Positions 25,100 to 37,700 of a DNA stretch of 64,000 nucleotides are shown here, in pieces. Each line of letters opens with the position of its first letter. Positions within the stretch are counted from its first letter, which is position 1. The notes under the pieces are model-generated. The model was not told the origin of the DNA. It worked only from the letters and a program-made list of their open reading frames with translations, and made no database searches. The stretch is from Formicarius rufipectus (Eukaryota > Chordata > Aves > Passeriformes > Formicariidae): NCBI GenBank assembly GCA_013399695.1, contig VXAU01002082.1, forward strand, positions 62,001-126,000, given 5' to 3'. The position numbers and the translations under genes were made by a program.

Positions 25100-27855
25100 T
25101 TAAGAACTGTTATCTTTTCATTTATCATACCTTAATTAAATTTTGTTTTGAAATTAAAAGAGGCTTGTCTCCTTCTTTATTTCTAGTCCTAGGAACTTTT
25201 CTAAGTTCCTCTAAACTTAGACAAAAGGTGAACTAGAAAATTCAGACATTTTTTTCCCAGGAAAAGAGACAATTTTTACAGAAGTCATTGCCATGCCAGG
25301 GAGAAATGCATAGAAAAAGATGACATTTCTGTTTTGCATTTGTATGGGCACTAAGTGCTACATCATTGTAAAGGACTGTGGAGGATGACTCACCAGGATC
25401 ACCTGTTTAAACAGGAAAAATAGGTTAATTCCTTAAGTTTGAGTACATTGCTTAGTGAAATATTCCATCTACTAACTTATCAAAACATATTAACATACAG
25501 TCTAGATATAAAGTAAGGATGGAAGGATCTTCTCTGTGTGTGTGCAAACGAAGACTATGCACTAAGAATAGTCATAAGCATAGTCTTGTACAGCCCATCA
25601 AGGTTGCGGTCTTGAAGACTTTCTTGATGCTGGACCCATAACATAGGCATAAAGGACAATGAGTGAGTGTTTTTTAAAACTTTTCTTCCAGCTGCAGAAA
25701 CCCTTTCCACTACATGGTGAACAAACCCTGTAATTTAGCCATCTTCACTAAGTGTTAGCAAGTTGGGGTGAATGATGGAGGGATTTTGAGCTATTTACAA
25801 GCCAGATGTATCCGGTATCGGTGCTCCTGCTGCACATAAGGCATGGAGGAAGCCCAAAATTATGGTTCCATTACTGCAGAGTGTGCTGTATTACAATGCA
25901 CTGTGACTGGTAACCCCGACAAAGTGTGTCATTCCTCTACAATAGTGACAGTGAAGAGTCTTCCTCTATTTGAGTCAGTCAATGAATACAGGAAAGGAGT
26001 GAAGACAAAACTACACGAGGATTTTCAAACAAATTAACCAACTTCTAGTGTTTGATAATATGAGTATGAAGGTTAGTAAGTGGAAAAGTGGTCAAGAAAT
26101 CCATTTTTGGAGTCTGGACAAGCTGGAATAACCATCTTGTGAAGATTTCAATGGGAGGTATATCAAGCTGCTGCTGGTCATTATACCAAAGATGACAGAA
26201 ATGACTGGAAGGCACCATCCAGAGCTTGCTGAAATCAGTGGAAACATTTCTAAAGCCTTTAATAGTCTTTGGCTTAGTCCTGAAGAGAATGAACAGGGAA
26301 AAGGGGTTTTTTTTTCTGAGTGGAGTTGGAATAAGGGAGTGTAGCTGGAGTGAACACATATGTTCCTACCATATGGGTGGAGTGCTCTGGGATTTCTGCC
26401 ATATTGATCCTGAAGTCAAATACAATTTGTTTTTCTAGTTTGGATAAACTAGATCCTCAAGTGAAGAATATTTAACTTCAGATGAATACTGAGCCTATGT
26501 CTTCAGAGACCGATTTGTAAACCCACGAGCCTGTCTAGACCATGAGCATGAGACCACATCCTAAGCTGATTGAGCTTGATCCATGGTTTTAATTGAAAAG
26601 CTAAAGAGATCTTTGCCCAAATTGCTGTGTTCTCTTTCCCTGTATTCATTACTTTTAAAGAGAGTTGATTTGATTAGTTTTACTTTCCATAGATGCAGAG
26701 GTTACATTTCAGTAGAGTACTGTTGAAACTCTATTGCGTATGAGACACTAACAATGAACAGGAGGGTTTGAAAGGACACATCATGGGGTACAGATCACCT
26801 CTAAGGAAAAGCTTACAACTCTTTTTCAGCAAAGTACTACATTCATTTATTTAAATTAATGCTAGGACTGATGTCCAGGTTATTTAGTTATTGGTGTTTC
26901 TAAGCCTGTCAAGTTGATGTCCTTGTAATTATTACTTTTAATTATTGCAGGGCTAAGCCCTGCATTCAACAGGTTTTTTGGCATTGATAAAGTCTAGACA
27001 AATACTTGTGCATTAGACAGTGGCTCATTCACAGTTCCTTTCAGGCCCATAGAGTTAGTAATAGGAGAATCATTAACAGCCAGAAGATTACTTTTGAAAG
27101 TCCAGTACTTATATGCTGAAATATGTCTGAGCTCACAGAATAATAAATTTAATTATTTTGAAAACTCTCCAATAGCCTTTTCAGATGAGGGATACTATAT
27201 TTATCCTGCCATATAATGTTAATTTTGTATGTTTTATCTTCCAGATATGTACAAAGATACATAAAATTTTAAAAACAATGCTGGTAAAAAAAATCAATAC
27301 TTTTTCAAAGCTGAAAACATTGGTTTATCTAGAGAAAAATCTCAAAGGATTCTTCAGTTGTCTAAGTCTATCTTTCTGTGCACAAGCAAGCACCAGCTAC
27401 TACTACTACTTTATGTTAAAAAATGTACAGATTTGCTTAGATTAATTTAGACATAATTCAGATGGACCAGGGTGTTGTTTGAGAAAGTGATTAGCATGAA
27501 GATTACTAGCCGCAAACACATGATTGACATGTGTTTCAGACTGCAATTAATTAACAATATGTTTCTCTTATGCCACCAAGAATTTTTATATGTGAAGGCG
27601 ACTATAGGACTTTAATTCAAACAGAATCTCTTAGGTGAATGAACCAAATAGCTTCCACCTGGCGGTCTATTGCATTTCTTCTCTGATCCCTGCCAGCTGG
27701 TCACTGAGCAGCAAACACTTACTTCTCACTTGAGGCAGGATGAAAGGCAACACCTTTGGTATCAAGTGCATGGAATGGGGAGATGCAGATAACTCTGGTC
27801 ACAGTAATAATGAGTTGATAATGTGACACGAGAAGAATAAAACAATTTCAGGAAA
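25100..27855. other. Unique DNA, no gene recognised
   Basis: Frames of up to 104 codons (26045-26359, minus), without recognisable motifs. No interspersed repeat was recognised. Confidence 0.5.
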
Positions 27856-27857
27856 CA

Positions 27858-28022
27858 ATGGTTTTTGGTTTTTGGGGGTATTTTTGGGTTTTTTTTGGTT
27901 TGGTTTGTTGTTGTTGTTGTTTTTGGTTTTTGGGGGTTTTTTTGGTGGTTTTTTTTGTTTGTTTTTTTGTTGTTGTTGTTTTGTTTTGTTTTGGGGGTTT
28001 TTTTTGGGTTTTTTTTCTTTCT
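27858..28022 (+). repeat. G/T-only low-complexity island 4
   Basis: About 165 bp built of GGTTTTTGGGGG, TTGTTGTTG and GTTTT runs on the plus strand. It makes the Gly/Phe/Cys/Val-rich start of a 149-codon open frame that runs on to 28307. The part after the island has no recognised similarity. Confidence 0.85.
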
Positions 28023-28424
28023 TTCCTGCTAGTGATGATCCACTACGTTACTTCTTGGTGGGACTGTACATTTTTGTGTTGCAGACATGATCCTCCAGCA
28101 AAGAAAAGCCTAAATCAGCAGAACTTGTTAGAGAGGATTTTGTGGTGTTTTCTGGACACAGCACCAGTTTGTAAATCAGTTCATGAAGCAGCAGGTGTCT
28201 GTGTGGAGAAAACTGGATTGGAAACTGTAATTTTGGATGAGTACAATTTGCTAAAAACCCATCAAAACTTCACAAATATTCCTGATTCAGTGCAAATGAC
28301 TCCATAGCTGCCCTGGCAATCCCAATGGACCACAACTGCCGTAGGAGCAGTCTGTAAGGCAGCTGTTTCAGGATGCAATCCTGTCTCAAAAACATGTTTC
28401 TTATACCAAAAATGTTCGAGATGT

Positions 28425-28481
28425 CTAATAAAAAAAAAAAAAAAAAAAAAAAAATTTTCCCCCCTTAAAAAAAAAAAAAAG
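28425..28481 (+). repeat. Poly(A) tracts after an AATAAA
   Basis: AATAAA runs straight into 25 A (28430-28454). TTTTCCCCCCTT then separates it from a second A run ending at 28480, and an ambiguous base follows at 28482. A polyadenylation signal fused to a long A tract can mark the 3' end of a retroposed transcript. The 170 bp upstream match nothing I know, and no target duplication was found. Confidence 0.45.
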
Positions 28482-28482
28482 N

Positions 28483-30970
28483 AAAAACCAACCAACCAAA
28501 CAAAAAAAATTAGTGTTACCCTGGTTTTTCATTTTGGTTTCTTCAAGCTGTATGAACATGGGTAAAGCATTTGCCTTCCACAGGATTTTCCATAATTTTC
28601 TGTTTGGAGACTGAGGAGACAGGAGTCCCCTCTGTCTGGGATAAGCTGGTGAGTTTGCTGTTGGAGCAGCCAATCTGAGCTCCTGCATTTTGGTTGTTTA
28701 ACGCTTCTCATCATGAAAGATACTGAGAACTTTCCTGAAAAGTTTGAGAAGTTTTAGCATCTCTTTTGGAAACAAGTATTTGGAGTTTGGCAAGAAGAAG
28801 GACTCTGCACTGGAGAAGAGCCTTTGTCCCAGATATAAATATCTGAGATAAAAATATCTGCTGTGGTTTGTCTTCGTCAAGAAAATTTGAGAACTCTGTC
28901 AAAAGAAATAACTTCACATTAATATGCTTATCAAAGCCCAGATCTCTGTCACTGCCAGAGCAGTAGTAGCAGCACTACATGATGCAAGGGACAAGCACAA
29001 ATATGGCCTGGAATGCTCTAGGTGGAATAAGAAAACAGATGGAAACAGGTCCATAGCTGCCTCATCTCTGTTCAGGACACTCACCTGGGACAGCAGACAG
29101 AGCTTGTGCATTTTGTGTAGATGCAACCTAAAGCAGGCTATGAATTCAGTGTTTTTCTGTCTATACTGCTGGTGCATTTCTGGTTTGGGGAAGGGTAAGG
29201 GAGGTAAACACTCCCCAGGCAGGTTCCCTTTGGTGACAAATTGAAAGAGGGAGATATAAACGTGTTGTGTTCATCCTCAACAAATGCATGTTCCTTATAA
29301 TATAGTTTTTGGTTACACTGTGATGTTGTATTTTTCTAACAGATGTGTATGAAATGGAATTAATGTTGCAGGGGGTCCTGTCAATCTGATGCTTTGAGCA
29401 TCCATGGATCCAGAGAGACTTCTCACTGTTCTCCCACAAAGGACTTGAAAGTCCTTAACTGCCACTTGTCTGATCTTCAGACCCAAGCAGCAGGTACCTT
29501 CATTTAACACCTTAGCCAAGGCACAACTCTTCTAGCAGTGCAGCTCTCCTAGTGTTACACTGTAATATTGGTGTTGGATCTGACCCCAAATCCTGATATT
29601 GGATTTAACTCACTATTTTGCCCCACAAGCAAACAAGTAATCCTGGCAATACATTACAAATGGGCTAAACATAAATAAATCCTGGAATTAACAAGTCTTG
29701 TATCCAAAACTGTCCTAAAAATACAAAGCCTATACCTTTCTTCTATTAGAACTAGAAAATACTCATGAAGGAGGCAGCCCGTCCATGAAAACTCATATTT
29801 TATCCATATAAATAATCTGTTATTTATGCTTCTGCTGCTTAGTTTTGTAAACAGCTGGTAACCAATTGTAAGTCAGATTTTAACCTGATAACTTTACTTG
29901 TCTTGCTTATTAGATAAAAATAGCAAAATTGCTGGGTTGTATTTTCTTAAATCAAAGAAAATATTGAAATTCATGTATTTCTCCTCTTACCCTCTGAAAA
30001 TGGTTTACAAAACCATGTAATGAAGATTGCAACTGCATCGTCAGAAGGAACCCGATGCTAAAATTTGTTACAGAGACATTAGCGTAAGTGTTCCCAATTG
30101 TGAGCAGGTGGTACAAACACAAACCCTACTGAGATATAATGAGATGTGTATACATGGGAAGTTTACGAACCTCCTGTGCATCTTTTTTGAAAATGACATA
30201 AAACAACTTGCAATTAAACTCTATTTGATGCCAGATGAGAAACAAATGTTTGGGGGAAAGTAGTTTTTAATACAATAATATTTCACTTTACATGTGCATG
30301 CCAGCAACTTTGCATGCTACTTCCCCAACCAGTGAGAAGCCTTACAATTGTACAGCGGGAATGAGATCTTCCACTTCACATGTCTTTAAAGGGATATTTC
30401 CTCTAAATTGTTGCATTTTGCATGATGAAAACAACTCAAAGGGAAAAGTCTGCATGAAAACCCCGGCCAAGGTTCACTTCAGCACACATTTAACTTTCAG
30501 GTCACTGGTATTGCTCATTAAAGTAATAAAAGTAACTTCATTGAAGCCAGACATTGAAAGTGCTTTGATGGGCTGAAGTCAGAAGGTGCAGGACATGCCT
30601 TGTTCACCCTGGCTTTGTGAGAGAGGTGCAATGGGAAGTGTCACTAGTGTTTTCTATAGAACTGATTTTTTCTTCCAGGAGCACGTACCTGCAAGTGGCA
30701 TATATGACATGCAGAGAAGCATCTCCGTTTCTCAAAGCACACAGCTTGTTCTACCTATGAGTGAAATTCCCTACCCCAGTGGAAGATATAATTTCTCTCC
30801 AAAACCAATATGAATATTCCTAGTGAGGTGCAGCACTCCTGCTCACCAGTTGCACGTCCCATACATGCTAAATATAAGATGATATTTATGTAAGATTTAT
30901 GTTCATAGGGTATACTGTAGTCCAACACATATTCTTTCCACTGCTTTCCCAAGGTGGGAAAATGACTGAA
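28483..30970. other. Unique DNA, no gene recognised
   Basis: Slightly less AT-rich around 28900-29560, with overlapping frames on both strands of up to 106 codons. None is recognisable. A short CCAACCAACCAAAC run at 28488-28501 is the reverse-orientation counterpart of the G/T islands. Confidence 0.5.
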
Positions 30971-31042
30971 ATAAATAAAAAACAAACAAACAGTCAAACA
31001 AACAAACAAACAAATAAATAAATAAATGTTTATATATATATA
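30971..31042. repeat. AAAC/AAAT tetranucleotide tract, then TA
   Basis: Repeated AAAC units interrupted once by GTC, followed by AAAT units and a short TATATATATA. It is A/C-rich on plus, the opposite orientation to the main G/T islands. Confidence 0.85.
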
Positions 31043-31419
31043 GAAGGAAAATACCAGTCCCCTGCACTAAGGAATTGCATGATCATAGTAAACAGTACAG
31101 CTAATGCTACAGTACTGCAACTATGACTTCTTTGTGATAAAATTATTAGAAATACTAATTTATATACTGCATTACTAATTGGAAAAAAAAAGTAAACAAA
31201 AAACCTGTAAATCCAGCATGCTGACAGACAATTAAGGATTAATATGTTTTTGAAAATCATGCTTCAATAAGCCACATTTTTCCCTTAATTCTGTGTAGAT
31301 CTTTGTTACATTTTCATGCTTATAGACATTCCTAAATATCCGAAACTTTTCTCAGCAGTGTGAAACACTAAAGGAAGAGAGGTGAGAAACTGCAAGAAGC
31401 TTCTGCAATGCATCATTTG
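31043..31419. other. AT-rich unique DNA, no gene recognised
   Basis: One 76-codon frame on minus without motifs. Nothing else seen. Confidence 0.5.
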
Positions 31420-31720
31420 ACAGGAAGTCAAGTTATCAGAACAAAGTCCTATAGGTATCAATCTTGCACCCATATATGGTGCACGTCCTAGTTACCATAC
31501 AGATATGAAAAGGCCATTAGGGCTTCTTATCAGCTGTATATTGGTGTAATTAAAGAGTTTGATAGCATTAACCTGAACTGTGAAAGTCTCCAGACAATGC
31601 ACCCTATCAGTCATCTGACCCTTGAGTTTAAACAGCTACAAGAAGACTTTCTCCTCTGCTTTCCAAAGGACATGCCTAGCTGATGAGTTCACTGGCCTTT
31701 TAAAGGAAAAGCCATAATTT
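31420..31720. promoter_or_regulatory. Candidate enhancer-like noncoding stretch
   Basis: Repeat-free, balanced composition, no long open frame. It holds a perfect CArg-type SRF site CCATATATGG (31470-31479), a GATA/E-box composite TTATCAGCTG (31527-31536) and GTAATTAAAG (about 31546), a homeodomain-type core. Clusters of this kind are known in tissue-specific enhancers. Here the claim rests only on motif reading and no conservation data were available. Confidence 0.25.
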
Positions 31721-34700
31721 TTCTCCTTTAAAAGTAAACTATTCCTTTTCATCTAGCTTTCTTTTTCAACAACAAGAGGGAAAAAAGAAACAAATGAAAG
31801 AGTATTTTCTCTTCCCCAATATTGTGCTATAATTTGATGAGTACCTAATGTAGAGTACTGTACAATTTGTGGTTTATTTTTCTTCATGTGTTTCAGTAGT
31901 TGTACCATCTCCATTTAAGCTCACGTTTTGCAGAAAATGTCATGTGGGTATTTAGTGACAATATATATTTCTACAATCTTCTTTAGTTCCATAACTGCGT
32001 ACCCAAGACTTATTCTTTTTATCATGTGGTAGGAAGTCCATATTTGTTCTGGTAGTCTAAGCAAAATATGGAAGTAGGAATTTAATTGTCTTTTGTCCTG
32101 TTGTTTTTCAGGGGTTTCTGAAGAAAGTCTATTATTTCCTATCCTGAAGGCTTGCTGAATTTACAGCACAGGTGATGGAGGACAACAAAGCCACTAATCA
32201 TCAGGAAAATTTAATCAACATTTTACTTTGGGGAATTTGGATATACCTTTAATTCATTGCAAAGACAAGTCCATAATATGGTTAAAGACAAAATTTAAAA
32301 GAGAAAAAAAAAAAAAAAAACGCAAAAAAAAAAAAAAGGCACAAACAAACAAGTAACATCCAAAAAACTCCAGACAATAAAATGGGGCTGCTTATCATTG
32401 TTCCTAAAGGGATTTTTAATTTTCAACTATGATTCTTTTCTGCATCAAAAATTTTAATCACTTTCTTGAAAATACCTCTTTATCAGTATTTGTGTTTCAC
32501 ACATTGCATTTTTAAGGACTGTAAATAATAATGTAAATAAATAATTTCCAGTTTAGTAACTATGTCACTATCTTAGCGTAATTCCCATTGCAACCATTTC
32601 ACTCCTAGTTTATCATAGTGAAGAGTAATCTCAACCTATCTTGCCCCCTGTTAGCCCCTTCTCTACAACAGCTTCTTCACTAAAAGTCTGAACAGCTCAT
32701 TAAAGTCCTCAGGAATATTCTAAGTCCTGCAAAGTTCTTTTTTATTATTCTTTCTTTTTTTTTTTTTTTTCTGNTTTTGTCTGTTGCATTGTATGGAAAG
32801 CCTTTTGTTAAAATCACATAAAACTGTGTACATGACCAGTTCCTTTGGAAAATTCCACCAATGACTGTTTTCCTTGATATACAGAGGGAATATCAATTTT
32901 AAATTTGCAAAAATCTTCTTTTCCTCCAGAAAAACTAAAGTTCAAATGTCACTCACCAAAATTCTTTTGTCTATTGATTCATCCATGTATCTGTCTATTT
33001 CATATTTATATTAGGCACAGTACTGACAGGAAATGTAAGGAGAAAAAATTGGCATAAGCTGTTATAGCCAGATATAATGTATGCTTTTCCCATATATAGT
33101 AATGCAGTAAAAACATAATTTAACTTTTCATTGAACTAAACATCATGTTCAAATTTTTCTCTAATGGAAACCTTATTCTGAATCAGTTACTATAGATCAA
33201 GTAGCATGAAACTTTAAAATGAGAATTTTAATTTGGCTGGAAAGAAATGAAGGAGATTTTGGTAAACATTATTATTGTCTGTGCAATGGGCAATTTCAGT
33301 GTTTACAAATGAATCATAAACTACACCAAAAAAACAAACAGCTGCACAGGATCTTACGAGATTGTGATGAAACCACCATGTCGTCCTCAGCTAAAATACA
33401 GTATTTGTCCTATTTTACCCTATTTTCTAAACAGAGCTTAGCAGGCTTGACAGTGGTGTGGTAGAAGTGGTATTAAAAAATTTACAAATGAGTAAGACTA
33501 TCTTGTAGATAACATGAGGCAATGATGTTTCAAACAGTGAATCTGCAGTTAAGCTGATGAATTCTAGTGATTTCATGGGCTTTGGATAAGCCCATCCAGA
33601 ACTATATTTTGCTTTACATAGGCACATGTAAGTGGTAGTGAATGTCCTTTCAACATGGCTTTTTCCTCCTTTGAATGTATGTTATATGGTAGTCAACTTT
33701 ATTCCAGAAAAAGTCCGATGAATATCACCGTGGAATCTGAGTATCAAAGCTGTTTGTAAAAATACTTAATAACAAATAACTTTAACCAATCAGGAACATG
33801 AAACACGTCATGAGACATACCTACCAATTAGAACTAAGCACTATATTTCAAGGAGTTATGAATATGCATAAAAAAACCTGTTGCCATTCATCTGTCACAT
33901 TAAAGAGATAATTAGTGAAGGATGTCACATTAAGCCATTAGCAGAAAGAGTTGGTATTTGTAAAATATCACTTGTATTATGAATTCTTTAATAAACCCCA
34001 AAGTTTATACAGGAAATTTTGGTGTTTAGTGGACACTATGAGTAGCAATTAAAAATGGAAATTCTTGTGGAATCATGACAATTATTATTGATAAAAATAG
34101 ACAAAAGCGTTTATTGCCATTCTCTCAACAGCCACCACTATGCAGGCAGCAAGAAGAAAAGAAGCCCACTCCTTGGACTGCTGAAGGTGTTAACCTTGAA
34201 GAAGAAAACAGTTATTTTCTATCCTGTCATCTCTTGTTCAGGTTTGCTGTTTATGTACTTGCACATTGCTTGATTGGTTGGCTACTTTGTTGATTTAGCC
34301 ATCATGAAAACTTAGAAAACTTCCCATGTCAAGACCTGAGAAGCACTTACTGAAACTCCAAAACATTTCTGATATCCAAATAAACTGCCTCTACAGAATG
34401 AGCAACACCGGAGTACATCTGCATAAATGTAAATCATTCATCAATGAGTTGGATACCACTCCCTACCTCTGTAAAACAACACCTACAACTCCTGCAAAAG
34501 GAAATGGGAAGTTTGGAATATACAAAGGAATTCAATGATAGTCCATTTATCTTTAAAAAATTTAAAAAGAGAAAAGGTATTTTGTTTAAAGGGATGTTTT
34601 TTCCTTTAAAACAATATATTTGTTCATAATACTCGAAGAGTTAATATTATCTTTGTCTGTCTCAACGAAGGACTCAAGGAATAAATTGGGAGAGAAAATT

Positions 34701-37700
34701 TCTTCAGCTCATGCTTTATCTAGAACTTATCTAAAAGTCTTAGAGTTTGTCTGAGGCCAGATAAAGCTAGTTTTGTTATTTCTGTTGATCTGAAGTTGAT
34801 CTCACTTCTTGAGACAGGCACTGCACTACCGTTACCGAGCAATAAAATGTAGCTAAGAGATACAAGACATTCTAAAGGTAACACTTTTTGAATAATTATA
34901 AATGAGAAGGGCATCAACTGTAAATTTTAAGAAAAAAGGTGTAAAAACCCCCAAAACATGAATATAATATCAAATGCTCTAAATAATTTGGACCTGGCTC
35001 AGAATCATTCTAAATCTGGAAATTAGTACACTTAGGGGGTTAAAAAGAGGAACTAGGGGAAATAATCACATGTAAAGAGTATGATTAGAATAATTTAATA
35101 TTCTAGTTACTAAAGAGTGCTTAATATTTAAAATCTTCCTGCTGTTTATCATGGTTTAGTAGAGAGACGTATGAGAGCAAAAATGAGGATGTCAATCCAT
35201 TTTGTTATCAAGACTAATCATCATATGAAATCTGGGGTTGAAGAAATTATACTAATTTGAGGCCTGCAGAGAAAACAGCAACACAGTCTGCAGCTCCTAT
35301 TGACCACATCCTTGTGCTGGTTAAACTGGGACTGAAAGAAAGTTGTATTTTGCTTCAGGATCTCAAATCAGGGGACTAACTCAGGTAGCATGATTCAGAG
35401 CTTCCCTAAGGCTGTTTCAAATTAACGATTTTTCTAGAACTTTATGCTAAGATTTTTGGTTTTGAGATTCTTCTGGTTTTTTTCTTCTATGTAGCTCTCC
35501 CTTCTTCCTTCTGCTGTTAGCATCTGGAAAGGTAATTAATTATTTTTTACTTTAGTAAAAGAATACATCACCAGTTTTAAATTTTACCTTCCTTAGATCT
35601 ATCTTTATATTTCAAGATAATGACAGGTTAAAGTATCATATGAACCTCTACATTACTTCTTACCTTATGCTATTCTCCCCTTCCCTAGGACTGTCTATGA
35701 GGTGAAACACAGTACAGCAAATTTATTTGGCTTCTTAATTTCGCTAGTTCACTAGTAAGCTATGAGCATCAAAAGTGTCAGTCAGTATAAAGCCTTTCAA
35801 GAATGCACATTAGTTTGTGTTCAGCCCTCTGTATACCTAATCATTCATATCATCTGATGAGCAGAAAAAGTCAAAGGAGTGAATTTTGAGATTTACAATC
35901 ATTTATACTATTTGGTTAAAACATCTCTAGTTAGTGTCTGAGAATGATTTTGGAATTTTCAATGTGACACATAATATATTGTACTACTATTAAAGCTTCT
36001 ATTTCTTTTTGTAGTAATACACTACAAGAAAAAAAAAACCCTCTGAATTTTCTCGCTAAATCATTAAAAAATTAATTATATCTCAAAATGCTTTCAGAGT
36101 CTACAGTCATTTCACATATTGAATTATTTGCCAATGACTAGAGATGAGATTGAAGCTAAACACCAGATCCAGCCTCTTGAAATCCATCTTTGCTGCTGAC
36201 ATCACCTTACCAGTCAATCCTTGCAGTTCTTTGTTGTGGGGTTTTTTCATGCATGCTATATCACTTCCCCTAATGCTCCTAACTTTTCAGGGTGGCATGG
36301 GATTGTAGCATCATAAAACTAGCATTATATAAAGTAGCATCATAAAAGACAATAGAGAGATGAAAACACTAGATTTAATTTCTCTGTTGGTCTGAAAAGG
36401 TAAGGACTTGGAGAACAAATTAGTTGTATGAGAAAAATATACATTTGATGCAGCTTAATCAAAACCTAAAATATCTACATTGTCAAGTGTTATACTTCAG
36501 TAAGTTCATTTTAGAGTTAAAAAAAAAATCCAAGTAATTTTTTCATAGCCTGCAAAAACAATGTTCACCCTGGTCCAGGTTTGAATGCAAAATTGTCTGA
36601 GACTAGGGACTGAAGTCTGTGTTTCAGACAAAGCAATAAGTCATTATGTATTGTGTAAGTGATAAACTGCAGATCTCTTAGCTACAGTTCAGAAGCAGCA
36701 CACCAGCTTCAGAACTGTGAAGTCTAAAATATGTCATCTAAACATTTGGGGAGCTTAGTAAATCTACTAAAACAGGCACAAGATATTTTCCACAATGTTA
36801 GTCTAACTGCATGAGTTTTACAGGAAATGTGAAAGTATCACTCAGTTGGATGATGCCCTTTTTTGACCTTTCATGTCCTGAGATGAATATTACTAGCTAC
36901 AGGGTGAGGAAGAGCAAGTCTGGAGACCTATAACCCCACAGAACAACAGGGACTCAAGACGAGCACTAACAGACATGTACTCTGAATTTATACTTGTCTA
37001 TGTGACTGATACTGGGCCACAGATCTCATTACGGTCTACAATTTTAAGGTCAGAAGTGGACTATTATATCTTTTCACTGTAGCACATGAAAGAACACTAT
37101 CTAGTAATTCCTGCACAAATCCCAAAGAATTATTTGAAATCCCTCGATATTTCAGGCCTATCCATCAGCTATTTACAGTAAAGTAAACCTCTGGCCCCAG
37201 GATTTTGATTTCCATGCAGCAATATTTTTAGAGCCAAGAAATTTCTTGTTACTGTTCTCACAGAGCTTGTCACTGTGTAATCTGTGCAAATAAATAGAGG
37301 AATGACTTAACTGTTGCAAATGTCCTGAAACCAGAACATGGTTTGAAACCTCAGGTGTCCCTACATTGGGTGTTAACATAATTTATTCTGATGAAATTGC
37401 ATCCCAAACTAGTTACAGCACCATTTGAGATTATCTTTGCTAAAGTGATGACCTAGCATCCCAGCCTCTTCTGAAGGGTGTCACTTCAAGAGGGACTTTA
37501 ATTCTCACAGACATGAGATTGAGGGCAGACAACACATTGAAGGAATGTCATTTGCTATCATAAATTGAGGCCTTCTTGACACAAAATGTCTTCTTTCATA
37601 CAATGATAAGTGTAGGGAACTTCTTGCTTGAGATGGAGTTGACAGCTTGCAGACCTGAGACCCAGGTTATGTTTTCACCACTTAAAAAGCTCTGTTCTCT

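Noticed and set aside
24408..25228. Matching ACAAAAGG words at 24408-24415 and 25221-25228 as a target duplication
   Set aside because: The enclosed unit would not begin with TG or end with CA and would include the TA microsatellite and AT-rich flank; likely coincidence.
27858..28307. 149-codon plus frame starting in G/T island 4
   Set aside because: The first third is low-complexity translation. The last 95 codons look more protein-like but match nothing I recognise and have no splice or promoter context.
36150..36210. Possible further old repeat (CACCAGATCCAGCCTC...)
   Set aside because: Only a short word resembles a reptile-type repeat; not enough extended similarity to call.
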